From Aspergillus flavus (lineage: Eukaryota; Ascomycota; Eurotiomycetes; Eurotiales; Aspergillaceae): DNA of 64,000 nucleotides. Both the position numbers and the translations under genes were made by a program. Shown one piece after another: positions 40,110-53,037 of the stretch. Every line of letters begins with the position of its first letter. Position 1 is the stretch's first letter. The notes under the pieces are model-generated. The model saw only the letters and a list, made by a program, of their open reading frames with translations. It was not told where the DNA came from and ran no database searches. The stretch spans positions 1,302,001-1,366,000 of the forward strand of contig NC_092405.1 in assembly GCF_009017415.1 (NCBI RefSeq), in the 5' to 3' direction.

Positions 40110-43100
40110 ATGCCTCCCGTACCCCCTCAGCGTAGACATTTGTCCTATGAAGACCCGTCGCTTTCAGACGAAGGTGCGTAATGCGTGAGCCCATGGAGGC
40201 CTCATTCAAACTTGCATAATAACCGGTTCCCGTATATTAGATGTCGGCCTTCTCTATCAAGTCATCACCCGCGCTGAGCGAGACCCAGAGGTGGAGCGCC
40301 TTCCATACAGAGTGTTATTCAAAGCGTATGATGAAGTCATCGCAGAACATGGCGTCGATCCAGATCCACGCTATGCCTGCTTGCGCTTCTTACTCAAGAT
40401 GGGAAGCAAGAATATCTTAGGAGATTCCCTCTTTGAGAAATTCGAGAACCTACTTGAACGGATGGGAATAGTCATTGAGATTGGTGAAGATGATTATGAA
40501 GGCAATGACACTTATGCGGACAGTGTACCTTCAACAGATGGTCGGCTCAAAGCAAAGGTCGATCGCGACACCGCTTATGGAGAAAGCACTACACAGCCCA
40601 CCCCGAGGAGGCGAGCATCGTTCAATTCCATGTATGATGTTGGTGATGACCCTACACAAAGGAGCTTCGCCAATCGCCCAAGTTCGCGCTCTTCCTTATC
40701 CCGTCTGCCAATCGACAAACCCGAATTCCCTAGTACCAGGCCATCACCAAAACGGGCGCTCGCTAAGCAGGCTGATTCGACTGACAGAACTCAGCTGATT
40801 GCGCAGTTCTTGGATGTTGGACGCCGCCTTATGAATAAAATGGATCTCTTGGATAGGGATACGGATGGACGAAATAACGGAGATCATGTCTCTAATGGAG
40901 TACATGCCAGGTATGCGGTTGATCGAGATCGCTCAAAGAGGATGGCCAAAGCCTCCCGGTCGCGCACACGGCACTCATTAAGCTCAGAAGGCTCTGACGG
41001 AGATGCAGAGAGTTCATCGGTATCCGCTGAAGGTGACGACTCTGTAGAAAAGCCCGAAGTTCCACTGGAATTGCTGTATAGACCATCGCTCTCCGATTTG
41101 CTGCGTGATGCGTCAACATTTAACATGTATCGTCAACGTGCTATTAACCGGCGGTTGCTTACGCAATGGTTAAAGAAAGCCATCCAAACTCGACAAAGTC
41201 ATCAGCATATGGAAGTTGTCGCCATCAATCGCGATAGAGGCACGCTTCTTCGTCAAGCCTTCGAGACGTGGCACTCGATCATTCAAACGCAACGACGAGC
41301 AGCACAAACCGACCGCTTTTTTAAGCATCTAGAGGAGCGCGCTTCACGGGCCCGCGATCTCTACCTCGTAACCAAAGCTTTCACCCACTGGGCGCAGGTC
41401 GCTTCGGAAGAAGTAGCAAGGACTTCTGCGGCGCGAAGACATGTGCTAAGTGTCAAATACTTCAACGCGTGGCGCGAAATAACAGCCGTTAACGAGTTGA
41501 AGGCCCAAAGATTCGCGTTACGGCGACCATTCAATATCTGGAAGAGGAAGGTCCATCATATAAAGGATTCCGAGAAAGAGGTGACTGTTGCCCACGACAA
41601 GAGACTTATACACGGCATGTATTGGAGATGGTTCTGGTCTTTCTGCGAACGGCGTGCTCCTCAATGGTATGACTATTGCCTCAAAAGGCGGTCACTGTTG
41701 TACTGGCTGCGGAAATTTCGTACAAACAGAGAACGCAACCATGAGATAGAAGTCAAGAACAAACATCTGGCTCTTAGTGCAGCGTGGCAAATGTGGTCTC
41801 AAAGGTCCAAAGCGATCGCTACCGGCAATAAAGAGGCAGCAGTCAAGCAGCGTCAACACCTTCTGCACAAAACTCTTGGAGAATGGAAAATCCAATCCCA
41901 TCTTGCTCCTCCCGCGTCTCGTGTGTCTGGCATGGTTGATCGACGAATCCTCCAAACCGCATATGTTCAGTGGGTAAAGCGGATTCGAATGCTGCAGCAC
42001 GCGAGAGAAATGAATCGTTTGAGAATCCTACGTAACTCGTGGACAACTTGGAATGACCTGCTTCGCTGTCAGGCCCTCAGTGCGCGGATCGAAGAACGTC
42101 TGAAAATCGAAACGATGTATAAATGGATATTGGCGGAAAGATTCTCTCTTATGCAGCGGATTCGAGATCAACGAATCACGCGCGAGGTGTTTTCTAGATT
42201 CGTAACGAATGTCCGTCGAACCTACACTCGTTTACTTGACCATGCCGAAGTACACGAGGACCGTCGGAATGAAGAGCTGCTAAAGGCCAAGCTAATCTGC
42301 TGGCGTGACCAGTTCGCACTTCAGCGTCACCGAGAATTCGTTGCCTTTGAATTCTATGCACCACGACTACTTCAAGAGTCGCTGATAGCTTGGCGATCGA
42401 AATCACAACATGTGGCCAAACTCGAAGGATGGGCTAATAATGCACAGTTCTACTTTACAGCAATCAAGACACTAAACAAGTGGCATGCAGCGACATTGGA
42501 ATCCGCTAAGCGGCGCCGCCAGGCAGCTTACGCGAAGACACGAAGAAAGCTCAAGATGAACCTTGCTGCAAACGCTCTCGAAAACTGGCGTGCGAGGGCC
42601 CATGATGTATTCGACATGGATCAGCAGGCCTTGCAATTTAGTCGAAGAAAATCACTGAGCATTGCGTCTGAACTCCTGCATCGATGGCATGAGCAAACTG
42701 CAAAGCGAAATCAAGATAACCACGAAGCTGAAGTCTATCATTCGCGGAGAGTCGCTTACGACCAATTGATACGTTTGGCAGAGGCCTTGCTGGAATGCCA
42801 CCGTTTAAATCAGCAAGCAGACAGTATGTATCGCGTACATGTCTTGGGACAGGCGAACGTTTGCCTGCGCAGGCTTAGTCTCCGTATTTTCCAAATCAGA
42901 AGCACCAATGAGACAGCAGAAGCTATGAAAGAGAGGAACTTGAGACGGCATTCAAGAAGTATATTCCGCCACTGGTTGGAGAAATTGAGATTGAACGTTG
43001 AGGCTCGGGATTCTCCGAGGCCGCTTGTTACACCTGCACGAAATTTCGACGGCCCAAGTGGGAATTTTAGGACAAGTCGATCTATATTCGATCCTTGGTC

Positions 43101-43434
43101 TCAAACTGAGACGCCTTTCAAATCCAACGACCTTATTGCGGATGCCCAGAATGTCTCGACAACTCCAGTGACCACCCCTAACTACCTGACCTCGCCATCC
43201 AAGCGGGCCGTACGGGCAAGGGCACTCGCACAGGCCTCTACGACTCCTGCAACACCGTTATACACGCCGTTCGCCAGTCGACTCCTGCGTGCAGGAACTA
43301 CGGCACCGAGATCTGGCTCCAACCCACGAACCCGTAACGGCCGGGGCAGTGCTCTGGCCACGAGCGTTCGGTTCGTAGACGAGGAGCCAGAATCACCTAC
43401 GAATGCTAGAAGGTCGGCTAATCGACGGATCTAG
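40110..43434 (+). CDS. sfi1: Sfi1-type spindle pole body protein
   Basis: Exon 1 40110-40173 and exon 2 40241-43434 (67-nt intron) give 1085 residues. Sfi1 forms long filaments that bind centrin (Cdc31) and build the half-bridge needed to duplicate the spindle pole body. From about residue 270 to 930 the protein is a series of helical repeats spaced by 25-40 residues, each with a Trp near its end (FETWHSIIQ, FTHWAQVA, FNAWREI, FNIWKRK, YVQWVKR, LENWRAR, LHRWHEQ), the pattern of centrin-binding repeats. The N-terminal 250 residues are Ser/Arg-rich; the C-terminal 140 residues are disordered with several Ser/Thr-Pro sites (TPVTTPNYLTSPSKR), a candidate region for cell-cycle kinase control. Starting at the later in-frame codon would lose the MPPVPPQRRHLSYED start, so the spliced model is preferred. 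Confidence 0.88.
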
Positions 43435-43999
43435 AGTTCCGAAATCTAGGAATACGATCTTGGATGTACAGTGTCTTGCTTAGTATTTTTCCCTTTTCCA
43501 TGTTGGCGCTGTTTGGTATTGGCCTGGAGCTTTTTTTTTTATTGATACCCCACTTTGCAAGGCATGGATGGCGCGTAGTTTATATGAGCTTGTTTGAGTT
43601 GTTGGAAGCTGGCTCTAGACTCTGACACAAGTTTTTGTCTTGATTATATAGTTCATTGCAGCCTTGAATCGCTGTATAAACGCACAGATACCTTTTCCTG
43701 TTTTGTAGTATGTATGTATATAAATCAGGTCACCAACGTCACTGTCCACATGGCTCAGTCACACGGCGGCAAGTGGAGCGGTGGGCGGAACACCAACGTA
43801 ATTTAGTGCTCGACCACTTTAGACTTCCCCAAGCTCCTCCAGCTTACCTCCATTGATCTACTTCCGAAAAGCCCTCGACATTCTTCCCTGCGCCCTTTGT
43901 TGTTTTTGAGGCCCATTTCGAACAGTTCGTTCTCTGCTCCTAGCAATGGTGTAATTCTATCCTGAGCGCAACGAGCGACACCAACACCTACCCGCCTCT
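43435..43999 (+). other. Intergenic region between sfi1 and rav1
   Basis: 565 bases between two same-strand genes, so it holds the sfi1 3' end and the rav1 promoter. A T10 run lies near 43531-43540. No gene, TATA box or repeat was recognised. An ATG at 43946 just before rav1 would open only one codon before a stop. Confidence 0.4.
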
Positions 44000-46900
44000 A
44001 TGCGAGCGGTACTGCCGGGGAGGCCCCGAGCGAAGCTCCAGTCTTTCAGCACTGCGCTGTGGGATGGTCTCCGTGTCGTCGTAAGGGAAACCGCAATTCA
44101 GTCCTTGAATAGAGTCATGCGAAGGTCAAGCTCTGCTAACACTTGGTCCGTTGTTTTTGTTCGCTACAGGTTTACATCTCCGGCCATGCGCTGGTTATCC
44201 TCGGCGGTCCCTACACGCTCCTACAAACCATCTACGTCGACGATACCGAATCCCTAGAAGCCGTGACGATTGATGAAGCCTCTGGCAAAATTGCTGTGTG
44301 TGGCGGTCCGGATATTTTTATTTACCAGCCGTACGGCATCAAGCATGAAACCTTAAAAGTCCGTTACTATGAGGATGGTTCAGGAGAATTAGATATTCAC
44401 AGCCCGGTTGCGGTTCGTGGAAGCGCAGGAGCGAATGCTAATTGCTTGTCGGTATAGTGGTCCCTTGTTCAGACATTTCGTTACGAGAACGACGATGAGA
44501 CAATCCGGACCCTGTCATGGGGCTCCCCCGACGAGCTGCTCCTAGGGAATTCTCACCTCACGCTGTGGTTTTTGAACGATGTGCCGCGTCCAGTGTGGAA
44601 GCAAAAGCTTGCAAACCCTGTCAAATTTGCGCAGTTCTCTCCCGACTCAACTTTGCTGATTACGACTGGATATTACGACCGCCTAGTCAAAGTATGGCGA
44701 CGGCTGTCGTTTGGCGCGGACGATGTTCGATTCGAGGTATCATACCTTCCACATCCTGCAATCGTCACAGGCGTCCACTGGCGTAAGCCATTTCATAAGG
44801 AGCAATCTATCGATAATGTCCTGTACACCCTATGCGCCGACAACCAGATCAGGATCTGGGCAATGATGGAACATCACTCTCCAACCGTTCTACAACTATG
44901 GACACAAATCGACATGGGCGCTTCTGTCCAACCAAGACATACGGCGGATCAGAGGGATATGTCTCGGCGATATGGCTTCGTCATTGATAGCAGAGACTTC
45001 TGTGTGGCTACCGAACAGGCAGTGCAAAGGTCTGCAGGGAGCAAGGGAAACCACGCTTTAGAGCATATAATCGAGGTCGCTAACAAAAGTCCCGAGATTT
45101 GCGTTGTGATAGATGGCCAAGGCCACATGTCGGCCTGGGCGCTCGAGGATGTTGGCTCCAAATCCAAGTCTGACCTGAATGCCTTCAACATCCTCCATGT
45201 TGAAGGCCTGAATTTTGCATTCATGCGGGGACTAGCTGCAGATGAAGACTATGCCCAGATTTGTGCATTTCAAAGCACACATTCAGGTGACTCGCTCTCC
45301 ATTCTTGTGCACCATTTTGATGGCCGTATCGAATGGTATGATTCTCAAGTTGATACATTATTCGATCCAAGCCCTCGCAAAGACCGGATTGCCCTGAAAG
45401 CATCCTGGACAGGACACAATGGCCCAGTTAAGAAGATTGTCCGCAATGCGATCGGCGATACTCTTGTTTCACGTACAGATGATAACAAGGCAATGGTTTG
45501 GAAACAGAAACGAAGGAATAGCGGGTCGATGCTTATCCGCAAAAGCTCCCTATACTCAGATGAACACATTCATCGCACATGTGTGGTTGAGAATGGAGAT
45601 TTCCTTGTAAATCTCCATCATAATGGGATATCTGTCTGGGATCTGCGCTCTTTTCATGCCAGAAAGATTGCTGCGTCGACCTTCCAGCTATCGAGTAAAC
45701 CACTTTGTGTTCTCCCGATCCCCACGACGGAAAAGGGAATGGTGTACATAGCAACAATCGGGGCTGATAGGAACGGAATAGCTTGGGAGATCCGGCTCCC
45801 AACTGCGACAAAGCAAGCGAATGGAGCGCATAGTTCCCAATGCTGCTTACAGAAGTTTTGTACTTTCAATTTGGGCCTTGAAGAGGATATGTCATACATC
45901 TTGCCTGTTGACCCTGCAGGCCCTAAAGCTGAAATGTCTGGATTCTTCGATATATTCTCACCCGACATAGCGTTATCTTATACTCGGACGGGTATTGTCC
46001 ATACCTGGGCTGCTAAGGTCGACAGAGAAAAAAGTCGGGTAGAATGGCTATTGACATCAACAGTTGAAACGGGAATTGCAAACCCATCCCTTGCCAGTGG
46101 AAGCTCCATCAGAAAAGCAGCTCTTGTGGACGAGGACCGTAGCCATTTAACAATCTGGGATACGAATGGCGCGCAATTGGAGTATGAGGAGCACTTTGGC
46201 CAGAAGGATATCATCCGTGACCTGGACTGGACTTCCACACCAGATATGCAATCCATTCTTGCGGTTGGGTTTCCCCACAAAGTCATCTTGCTATCTCAGC
46301 TTCGTTATGACTACCTTGATGCTCGTCCTTCCTGGACCCAAGTCAGAGAGATCTGGATTCGGGACCTTACACCTCATCCTATTGGAGATTCCTGTTGGCT
46401 TAACAATGGCCACCTTGTGATCGGAGCGGGAAACCAACTTTTTGTGTACGACAACGAGATCGATGCCAACGATCGTCTAGTTTCACAACTTCGTATTCCA
46501 TCGCGTCGCCACGGTTTCGTAGACCTATTCGAGGTTGTCAGCCGGTTGAATGGCCCATTGCCTGTGTTCCACCCCCAATTCTTGGCGCAGTGTATCCTAA
46601 GTGGCAAGAGTAATTTGGCACATTCCATTTTGATAAGGTTGCACCGGAAGCTCAAGTTCTATACTGAAGGCGATGACCTTGACGGTTTCTTGGACATGTC
46701 CCTGGAAGATTTCTATTTGGAACACGATGTGAGTTTGTTAAGATACTATTGTAATATCCAGTTATACAGCTAACAAGTTTGAAGACCTCACAGAAAGCGT
46801 CGTCTAAGGAACTACATTCTGCGTACGAAGATCTTTCGCTAGAGGATGAACCATCTGTCATGGACGAAAACACTGCTATTGTGCTCAATGAAAATTTAGC

Positions 46901-48427
46901 TAGAGTTGCTTTGCCACAACTTTCCAGTCAAGAGCAATTCCGCCTGGCTGATACTATCGAATGCGTTGCCACTGTCGAAAAGCATCGGCGCTCAATGGAT
47001 GACAACGCTGCCCGCTATCTGCTGTTCTTCCGGCAGCATATGCTGCGAAGAACGCAAGGCGTCGCCAACAAAGATACAGTCTCCTGGAGAGAGATCGTCT
47101 GGGCTTTTCATAGTGGTAGCCAGGATATTCTTCTAGACCTTGTGTCGAGACAATTCGGCGGTAAGATGGTATGGAAGGCGGCCAGGGAGAGCGGCTTGTT
47201 CATGTGGCTATCGAATACCACGGCTATTGTAAGTATATTAAGACTCATCCCCTACCCCTAAGGTTCTATGTGCTGACAATTGGTAGCGAGCTCAACTGGA
47301 AGTCGTTGCCCGGAATGAGTACACTAAAACAGAAGAAAAGAATCCAATTGACTGTTCACTCTATTACTTTGCTCTCGGGAAGAAGAACATTCTCCAGGGT
47401 CTCTGGCGCATGGCCCATTGGAATCGTGAGCAAGGTGCGACTCAGCGATTACTTGCGAATAACTTCCAAGAGCCTCGTTGGAAAACAACCGCTTTGAAAA
47501 ATGCATACGCCTTGCTTGGGAAGCGCAGATTTGGTGAGCTTTGACCATACAGAAGCTCTGCGTCCGTTCAATATGCTAACAGCTCTTTCAGAGTATGCGG
47601 CGGCCTTTTTCCTTCTTGCGGATCACTTGCGCGATGCTGCTATGGTCTGTATCAATCAAGTCGGTGATCTCCAGCTCGCAATTGCCATTGTACGCGCCTA
47701 CGAAGGGGATGACGGACCGGTGTTGAAGGAAATTCTGGAAGAGAGGGTTTTACCCGAAGCTGCCTCTGATGGAAACCGATGGATGGCTTCCTGGGCTTTC
47801 TGGATGTTGGGCCGTCGTGATATGGCTGTACGCTCGCTCATTGTAAGTCGGCAGATCAACCAGGCACCATTCCCCAGCTTTTCTTTTAGTCCCTTATGCT
47901 GATTATTTTGGTATCTGTAGTCCCCAGTTGAAACACTCATTCCTTCCACACCTGCTTCTCCAGGAAGCCCTGGGATGATCCCGCTACATGCCAAATCGTA
48001 CTTATCGAACGATCCTGCTTTGGTAGTCCTATACAAACAGCTTCGTGAGAAAACATTGCAGACCTTGAAGGGTGCATCTAAAGTCTCTGGCCCAGCAGAA
48101 TGGGGCTTTGTCATACGCAATGCGCGCCTCTATGATCGAATGGGTTGTGACCTTCTCGCTTTGAACCTGGTGCGTTATTGGGAGTTCTTGGCCGAGCCTC
48201 CACCCGCCAAGGGAGTGAGGGAAATATCATTTGACCTGCAGCAAAATGGTGTTGATTACCGGAAGATGCTTCGACGACGAAGCAGTCTCGTGGTAGCAGA
48301 CATGCCAATCAAGACCGGCGTGCCACCGTCTTCGAAGGCGCCCGATGCGCCGAAGAAACCACAGCCACCCCCGACCATGATCCACGAGCCTGACCCCAAT
48401 TCGCTACTCGACAGTTTTGGGTTCTAG
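44000..48427 (+). CDS. rav1: Rav1, RAVE complex subunit (V-ATPase assembly)
   Basis: Seven exons (44000-44080, 44170-44412, 44458-46728, 46785-47228, 47287-47533, 47592-47842, 47921-48427) join to 1347 residues. Rav1 is the large subunit of RAVE (Rav1-Rav2-Skp1), which reassembles the V1 and V0 sectors of the vacuolar proton pump after glucose return. The start MRAVLPGRPRAKLQ and the following propeller strands (YISGHALVILGGPYTLLQ, FAQFSPDSTLLITTGYYDR, WTGHNGPVKKIV) form WD40-type beta-propellers. After about residue 800 comes the helical Rav1 C-terminal domain (ARYLLFFRQHMLRR, LYYFALGKKNILQGLWRMAHW, FALGKK). The 45-nt intron 2 is the least certain junction: a GTTCGT donor was chosen over nearby GTTGCG, changing two residues. 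The last 40 residues are proline-rich. The gene is convergent with the secreted-protein gene to the right. Confidence 0.9.
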
Positions 48428-48797
48428 TAAAATCCTATCATGTGTGCTTTGCAGCAATCGGGCGTTGTCGGTAATTCTTGTGTGTCATTTTTGTATTAAG
48501 CCAACTTTTCATGTCGATTTGGTGCTACATGCGTTTTCTCAAAGGGGTGTATTGTATACTATGAATGCTAATGCTCAATGATTCTTGAGAATTTTCAAGT
48601 GAATGTAATTGTCCCATATCAATCGTGATCATTATTCAACATCGTCAACCATCAGCGAAACAGCGAACACGCTACATGATCCCAGACATCAAACATAGGC
48701 ATTCCAAAAGGGAGCTTCCCAACAAATGAGATGATCAAAGCTTTTTAAAGAAACAAAGAAAGCTAACCCAACAGGATTATTATCAGGACGGCGTCAG
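48428..48797. other. Convergent 3' intergenic region
   Basis: 370 bases between the rav1 stop (plus) and the stop of the first secreted-protein gene (minus). AT-rich, consistent with two 3' untranslated regions meeting. No gene seen. Confidence 0.4.
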
Positions 48798-49496
48798 TCA
48801 TGCCCGCTGATTTTCCAATATCTTCTTCCAAACACTGCTGTGAAACACACTACTCCCACTGTACGGTGCGGTGCTATTGTGATTCCCAGTGTTGTTGTGA
48901 GTTCCAGTACTGTTGGCACTCACCGTATCATTTGCAGGTCTCCCATGGTACCAAGAAGCTATACCATGATGAACTGGCTTCATCTGCTCACACTCTAACT
49001 TCACCCAAACCTGAGTGAACGTGGCAAAGTTCCGCTCTTCACACTCACTGAGTGCTTTCCCCTGTTCGATTTTCTTCTGTATAAGTGGCGGCTCGGTACA
49101 GCCCGGCAGCTCGTGCACGGCAATGGTACATTGGTCTAAGCTATCCTGCCAGAAGAGCTCTGCGTCAATCGAGACGTGGTCCACCTCCATGGTGTATCGA
49201 AGGGGAACAGGAACTTCCTGGCACTTCCCGGCGACCACGTCGACGGCTGTTGTGAATTCTTCGTGCAAGCTGAGATTGGGATCATCTGGGTAAGAGGAGT
49301 GGTCGTCGGCTGGGCACTGGGGAGAGAAGTTGGCCCAGACTCGGGCGGCGCTGAGAGCTGAGGTCACCGGCAAGTGGGCGAGAGTTAGGAGGGGGAGGAT
49401 CTACATTTTTTGTTAGATTCTTTGAGCCCAGTGTGAGGTTCGATCAGGAGAAATAGAGTGAAAGTCGTGGTTCTCACTTACATTTGTCCAATGCAT
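48798..49496 (-). CDS. Small secreted six-cysteine protein A, function unknown
   Basis: Exon 1 is only 15 nt (49482-49496, MHWTN); an 81-nt intron (49401-49481) joins in phase 0 to exon 2 (48798-49400), giving 205 residues. The spliced N-terminus MHWTNILPLLTLAHLPVTSA is a signal peptide; without exon 1 there is none. The mature part has six cysteines, at residues 34, 65, 96, 106, 125 and 142, suggesting three disulfides. The tail after Cys142 is Asn/Ser/Thr-rich with four N-glycosylation sequons (two NST, NDT, NNT). I do not recognise the family. The cysteine positions and gene structure match the neighbour at 50482-51187 almost exactly, so the two are probably a diverged tandem duplication. 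Role (cell wall, host or competitor interaction) is open. Confidence 0.75.
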
Positions 49497-50481
49497 GTTG
49501 AAGAACCGCTTCGCAGTCAAGAAGTAAATACAACTACCGACACTAGGAGATCCGACAACGCTGACAAAAAAAAAAAAAAAAGAAGAAGAAGAACCATATC
49601 TGAATCTCCATTCCAACTCCTGACCTGTCCGGCAGTTAAATATTACATTCTCATGACTACGGGCCCATTGCCCCGAAATACTCCAGGAGGCCAGGAAGAT
49701 CGACATCTACTTCCAGGAGTCGTGCCCCCAAACGCGAGGTGAAAGTACGCCCCATACCTGGTACGTGAGGAATTATACTATGCCTACTAGAGATACGTGA
49801 ACCACTAAGCGTTTCACTTCCATGGGGAAAAGCATCCGACGCTTTGCATTCCTGCTGTGAGTCGCTGGGCTCCGAGCAATAAAACATGCAAACATTCCAA
49901 TCGCTTCATTCCACATTAACGGCGCCTCCGTCGAGTCAGAAACTTGGCATGACACGTATGGGCTTGTCTCGTGTTCGTTCTATTGGCTTATATACTGTGG
50001 ATTCGAATTCGTGCAGTCCTGCTGTGGGTGCAGTTTATCGAGGTGTATAGTACTCCGTATGCTTGAATATGTGTGGCGCCGTTTAAGATGTTTAAGAAAT
50101 GCGGTGGATTGGCTTCCTATTTTTTTTTTCTAAAAAAAAAAGAACAAAATACAAAAAGAAACACAGTTGCGCATTCTCACGCTAGACGTTATATGCAAGA
50201 TATATTCAAGTGTAGTTTTGTCAGGCAGGCAAGTACGTTTCCTATGTAGGATAGACCCAACAGGTTTCTAAGCCTTGGCTAAACTACACTCATAGAGCTT
50301 GATTGGAAAGCAAATCTCGTTCCTTCAATGGATGTAGAAGGGGTGTTGAAGTTGAAATAAAGATGATAATTAGGTATTAAGGAATAAAAGCCGTCCGTGA
50401 AATTGAGATAATGATACATCACCCATGATCATCCACACACCGACGAAAAATATCCAGTACTTTTCCCCAACGTACAACCGC
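49497..50481. other. Intergenic region between the two secreted-protein genes
   Basis: 985 bases with no supported gene. It holds the 3' flank of protein B and the promoter of protein A. An A17 run followed by GAA repeats lies at about 49566-49592, and T- and A-rich runs at 50120-50160. A TACTCCGTATG motif lies at 50050-50060. Nothing suggests a third paralogue. Confidence 0.4.
49566..49592. repeat. A-tract and GAA microsatellite
   Basis: About 17 consecutive A followed by four GAA units, lying in the promoter of secreted protein A about 70-95 bases upstream of its start codon. Confidence 0.75.
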
Positions 50482-51187
50482 TTACAAGCCCAATTTACCA
50501 AAGATAGAGTTAGATTTAGCGGCAGGCTTCTCAGCTTGACCTTGGCGTTGCTCAGCCTCGCCCTCCCCCTTGTTGCTTCCCTCTCCCTCTCCCTCCTTGT
50601 TTCCTTCACCCTCGCCCTCCTTGTTTCCTTCACCCTCGCCTTCTTTGTTTCCCTCTCCATGTGCCTCGGACTTTCCTTCGTCGCGGTGGACTGGGTCGTC
50701 ATTGCAAATAAGCTGAAGCGAAACGTAGTCCTCGAAGCCGTACTCAGGGAGACAAGGGCTGGAGGCCCGGAGCTCTCCAGGGTGGAAAGGCACAATCCAG
50801 TCAGGGTTGCCGGCACATTCCTTGTTGGTGTAGACACCCAGACCGCGGCACTGCTCGAAGCTCTTCTTGTTGAGCGCAGTTACAGTGAAGGAGTACGTGT
50901 CGACTTCGTCATGGTCAGGCAGCTTGACTGACGGGCAGGAATTCTCAGTCGGGAAGACCTTCTTTGGCTTGGAGTCGATGGTCGAGTGCTCCTCGAGGTT
51001 GTTTCCAGGCAGTCTTCCAACATGGCAATTGTCGTGGCCATGAACCTCGACTTCGACAACGCTTACGCTGTTGCCATAGACGGCTGGGGCGAGAGCGAGA
51101 GAGGCAGCAAAGAGCTTTATTGCGCTTGTTAGCCATCGCACCATCGAACAGGTCAATGTTAGTGTTACTTACCGTAGAGAAATGCAT
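50482..51187 (-). CDS. Small secreted six-cysteine protein B with charged repeats, function unknown
   Basis: Exon 1 is 15 nt (51173-51187, MHFST), followed by a 58-nt intron (51115-51172, GTAAGT donor) and exon 2 (50482-51114), phase 0, 215 residues. Splicing yields the signal peptide MHFSTLFAASLALAPAVYG. Six cysteines lie at residues 35, 65, 94, 105, 126 and 142, nearly the same numbers as in the upstream neighbour. After Cys142 the chain changes to a hydrophilic tail with tandem NKEGEGEG repeats (about residues 156-188) and ends NSIFGKLGL, without a GPI signal. Overall sequence identity to protein A is low; the relation is inferred from cysteine spacing, size, orientation and identical first-exon structure. 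Family and role are unknown to me. Confidence 0.75.
50566..50660 (-). repeat. 24-nt coding tandem repeat in secreted protein B
   Basis: Three to four near-perfect copies of a 24-nt unit encode NKEGEGEG. Such in-frame minisatellites change copy number by slippage or recombination and can vary between strains. Confidence 0.8.
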
Positions 51188-53037
51188 TTTGTTGTTTGCA
51201 GATATAATAAGAGTCGAAGTCGAAGGTGTGTGTGTCTCTTTACACTGAATGTGCCTGAAGGGTTTTCTTGTCAACGATCGTGCTGAACAGGAAGAATATT
51301 CTCAGATGTGGTTGAAGATGTATTTATGTATTCCAAGAACGCGCCTTTTGTCCATGGCAATAGCAGCCTCCATTTTTCTTAGCCTGTCTCCCCTCCTATG
51401 GAATGAAGGAGCTGAACTGGTTATCCCGGATATACATTGGCACCCTTGTCTGGGCTTCTACTGGAATGTGTCCTGAATATTTAGTCCTTGACTGAGCTGG
51501 AACTATCTCCCCTGGCACCTGTCGATCATTAACTTTTGCTTGACACAACGGCCCTGGCTGTCATTCCGCGTTGATGAACTCAAGCAAGGATCGTGGTCCC
51601 CCTATGCAAGGGCACGCGTCTTGTCAAACCCCGTCAAAACTCCTGTCAACATAAACAATCCATGGATATGGTTAACAGTAAACAAAGGTGTCTGGAGTTG
51701 CCCGAAGTCAATTGCTACTTCAGTAGTGAGGCAGCTGAGGCTATCCGGGGTTGAGTGCAGAAGGAATGCACCGACTATACCCTAAAATGTCTCCGCACAT
51801 TCTCTGATTTCTAGCGTTTAATTTCACCAGACTCCTTCTAAAAGCATACCCTCCGAGTTGTTTCAAGAATTTGGCTCGTTTGGGCGGGGGATCTAGCCCT
51901 TTGGCTTTAAACTACTCCTACAATGTCTGAGATAACCTTCGGGGCTTAACTCCCTGAGTTTTCGGGACGAATTTCTAGCCACATTTATATCACAGTGAGA
52001 GACTACATCCGATCTCTACATAATTTAAAAGGAATAACTTCTAGTCGATAGAGCGTTATAAGATAGGACGTGTAGCGCATACATAATCATCGATTTACTT
52101 GGCTTACAGCTTACTTTACCATAACGACGAGGAAGCGGATCGGGGTCTCTTGGTCCCTGGGCTTTTGAATCTATAATAAGAATATTAAGTATATACTAAG
52201 ACATGACCTAAGATGCTTTCCATGTTTCATAGAATGCATCAATGGGTAGCCAGGATGCCCGATATGTATATCTGTGTTGTCACCAACTTATAACCTGCAA
52301 CCATTGCTAGCACAGAGCCAATTTAGAAATACTCCAGCCGAACCCCTCTGAGCAGGATGTCCTGCAACGGAACAAGGGTCATGAGCATGTCAAAATCGCC
52401 GTTGTTTCAGTGGATTACCTTACAGAAACTCGTAGTTCGGTTACTTCCTCTACCGCCACTTCACACTTTCCTAACAGAACCTAGTGAATTCTGCAAGGAG
52501 TCGGATCTGCATATGAAGCTACCAATTCTCGTTACTATAAGGTGTACTCAAAATATGCCCCGTTGTGGTAAATCGAGAAAAATATGCGCCCTAACTTTGT
52601 TCACGATGAGGAGTACAAGAACTAGAACTCTTGGCCCTTAGGGCTTCTGTGCCATTAGTGGCTAATTCGTCCAGCTAGGTAGTATATCTACTCGGATTGT
52701 TTACTTCAAAGAGACAAAAGCATTGCATATGGGTCTGCTGCGAGATTACGTGTCATGTTCTTGGGAACTCGACTGGTTTAAGCTGGTGGGCCTCATGCAG
52801 GTCTACTTTAGACCGCACTTTGTACCACACGACGATCGCTTTGTAAGCGGAACGAGGACATGTTCATCTACCGAGTGAAAGATTTGCTAGAATACATCCG
52901 ATTACCAGATATAGAGTCAATTGTAGGATGGGTTGGGAGTTATAAAACCCTGTTTCGCTACGTGGGTAGATAGAAACTCGATCGGACAACACCATCACCC
53001 ATCTATCAGCACAGATATCGGCTCAATTGCCTTCACC
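51188..53037. other. Intergenic, no gene recognised
   Basis: 1.85 kb between the start of secreted protein B (minus) and the monooxygenase (plus), hence upstream of both. Open frames up to 94 codons lack motifs and show no usable splice continuation. The centre (51950-52330) is AT-rich. It may be promoter plus decayed sequence. Confidence 0.4.

Noticed and set aside
49458..49742. 94-codon plus-strand frame containing poly-Lys and poly-Arg
   Set aside because: It is only the translation of the A-tract and GAA repeat in the promoter of secreted protein A.
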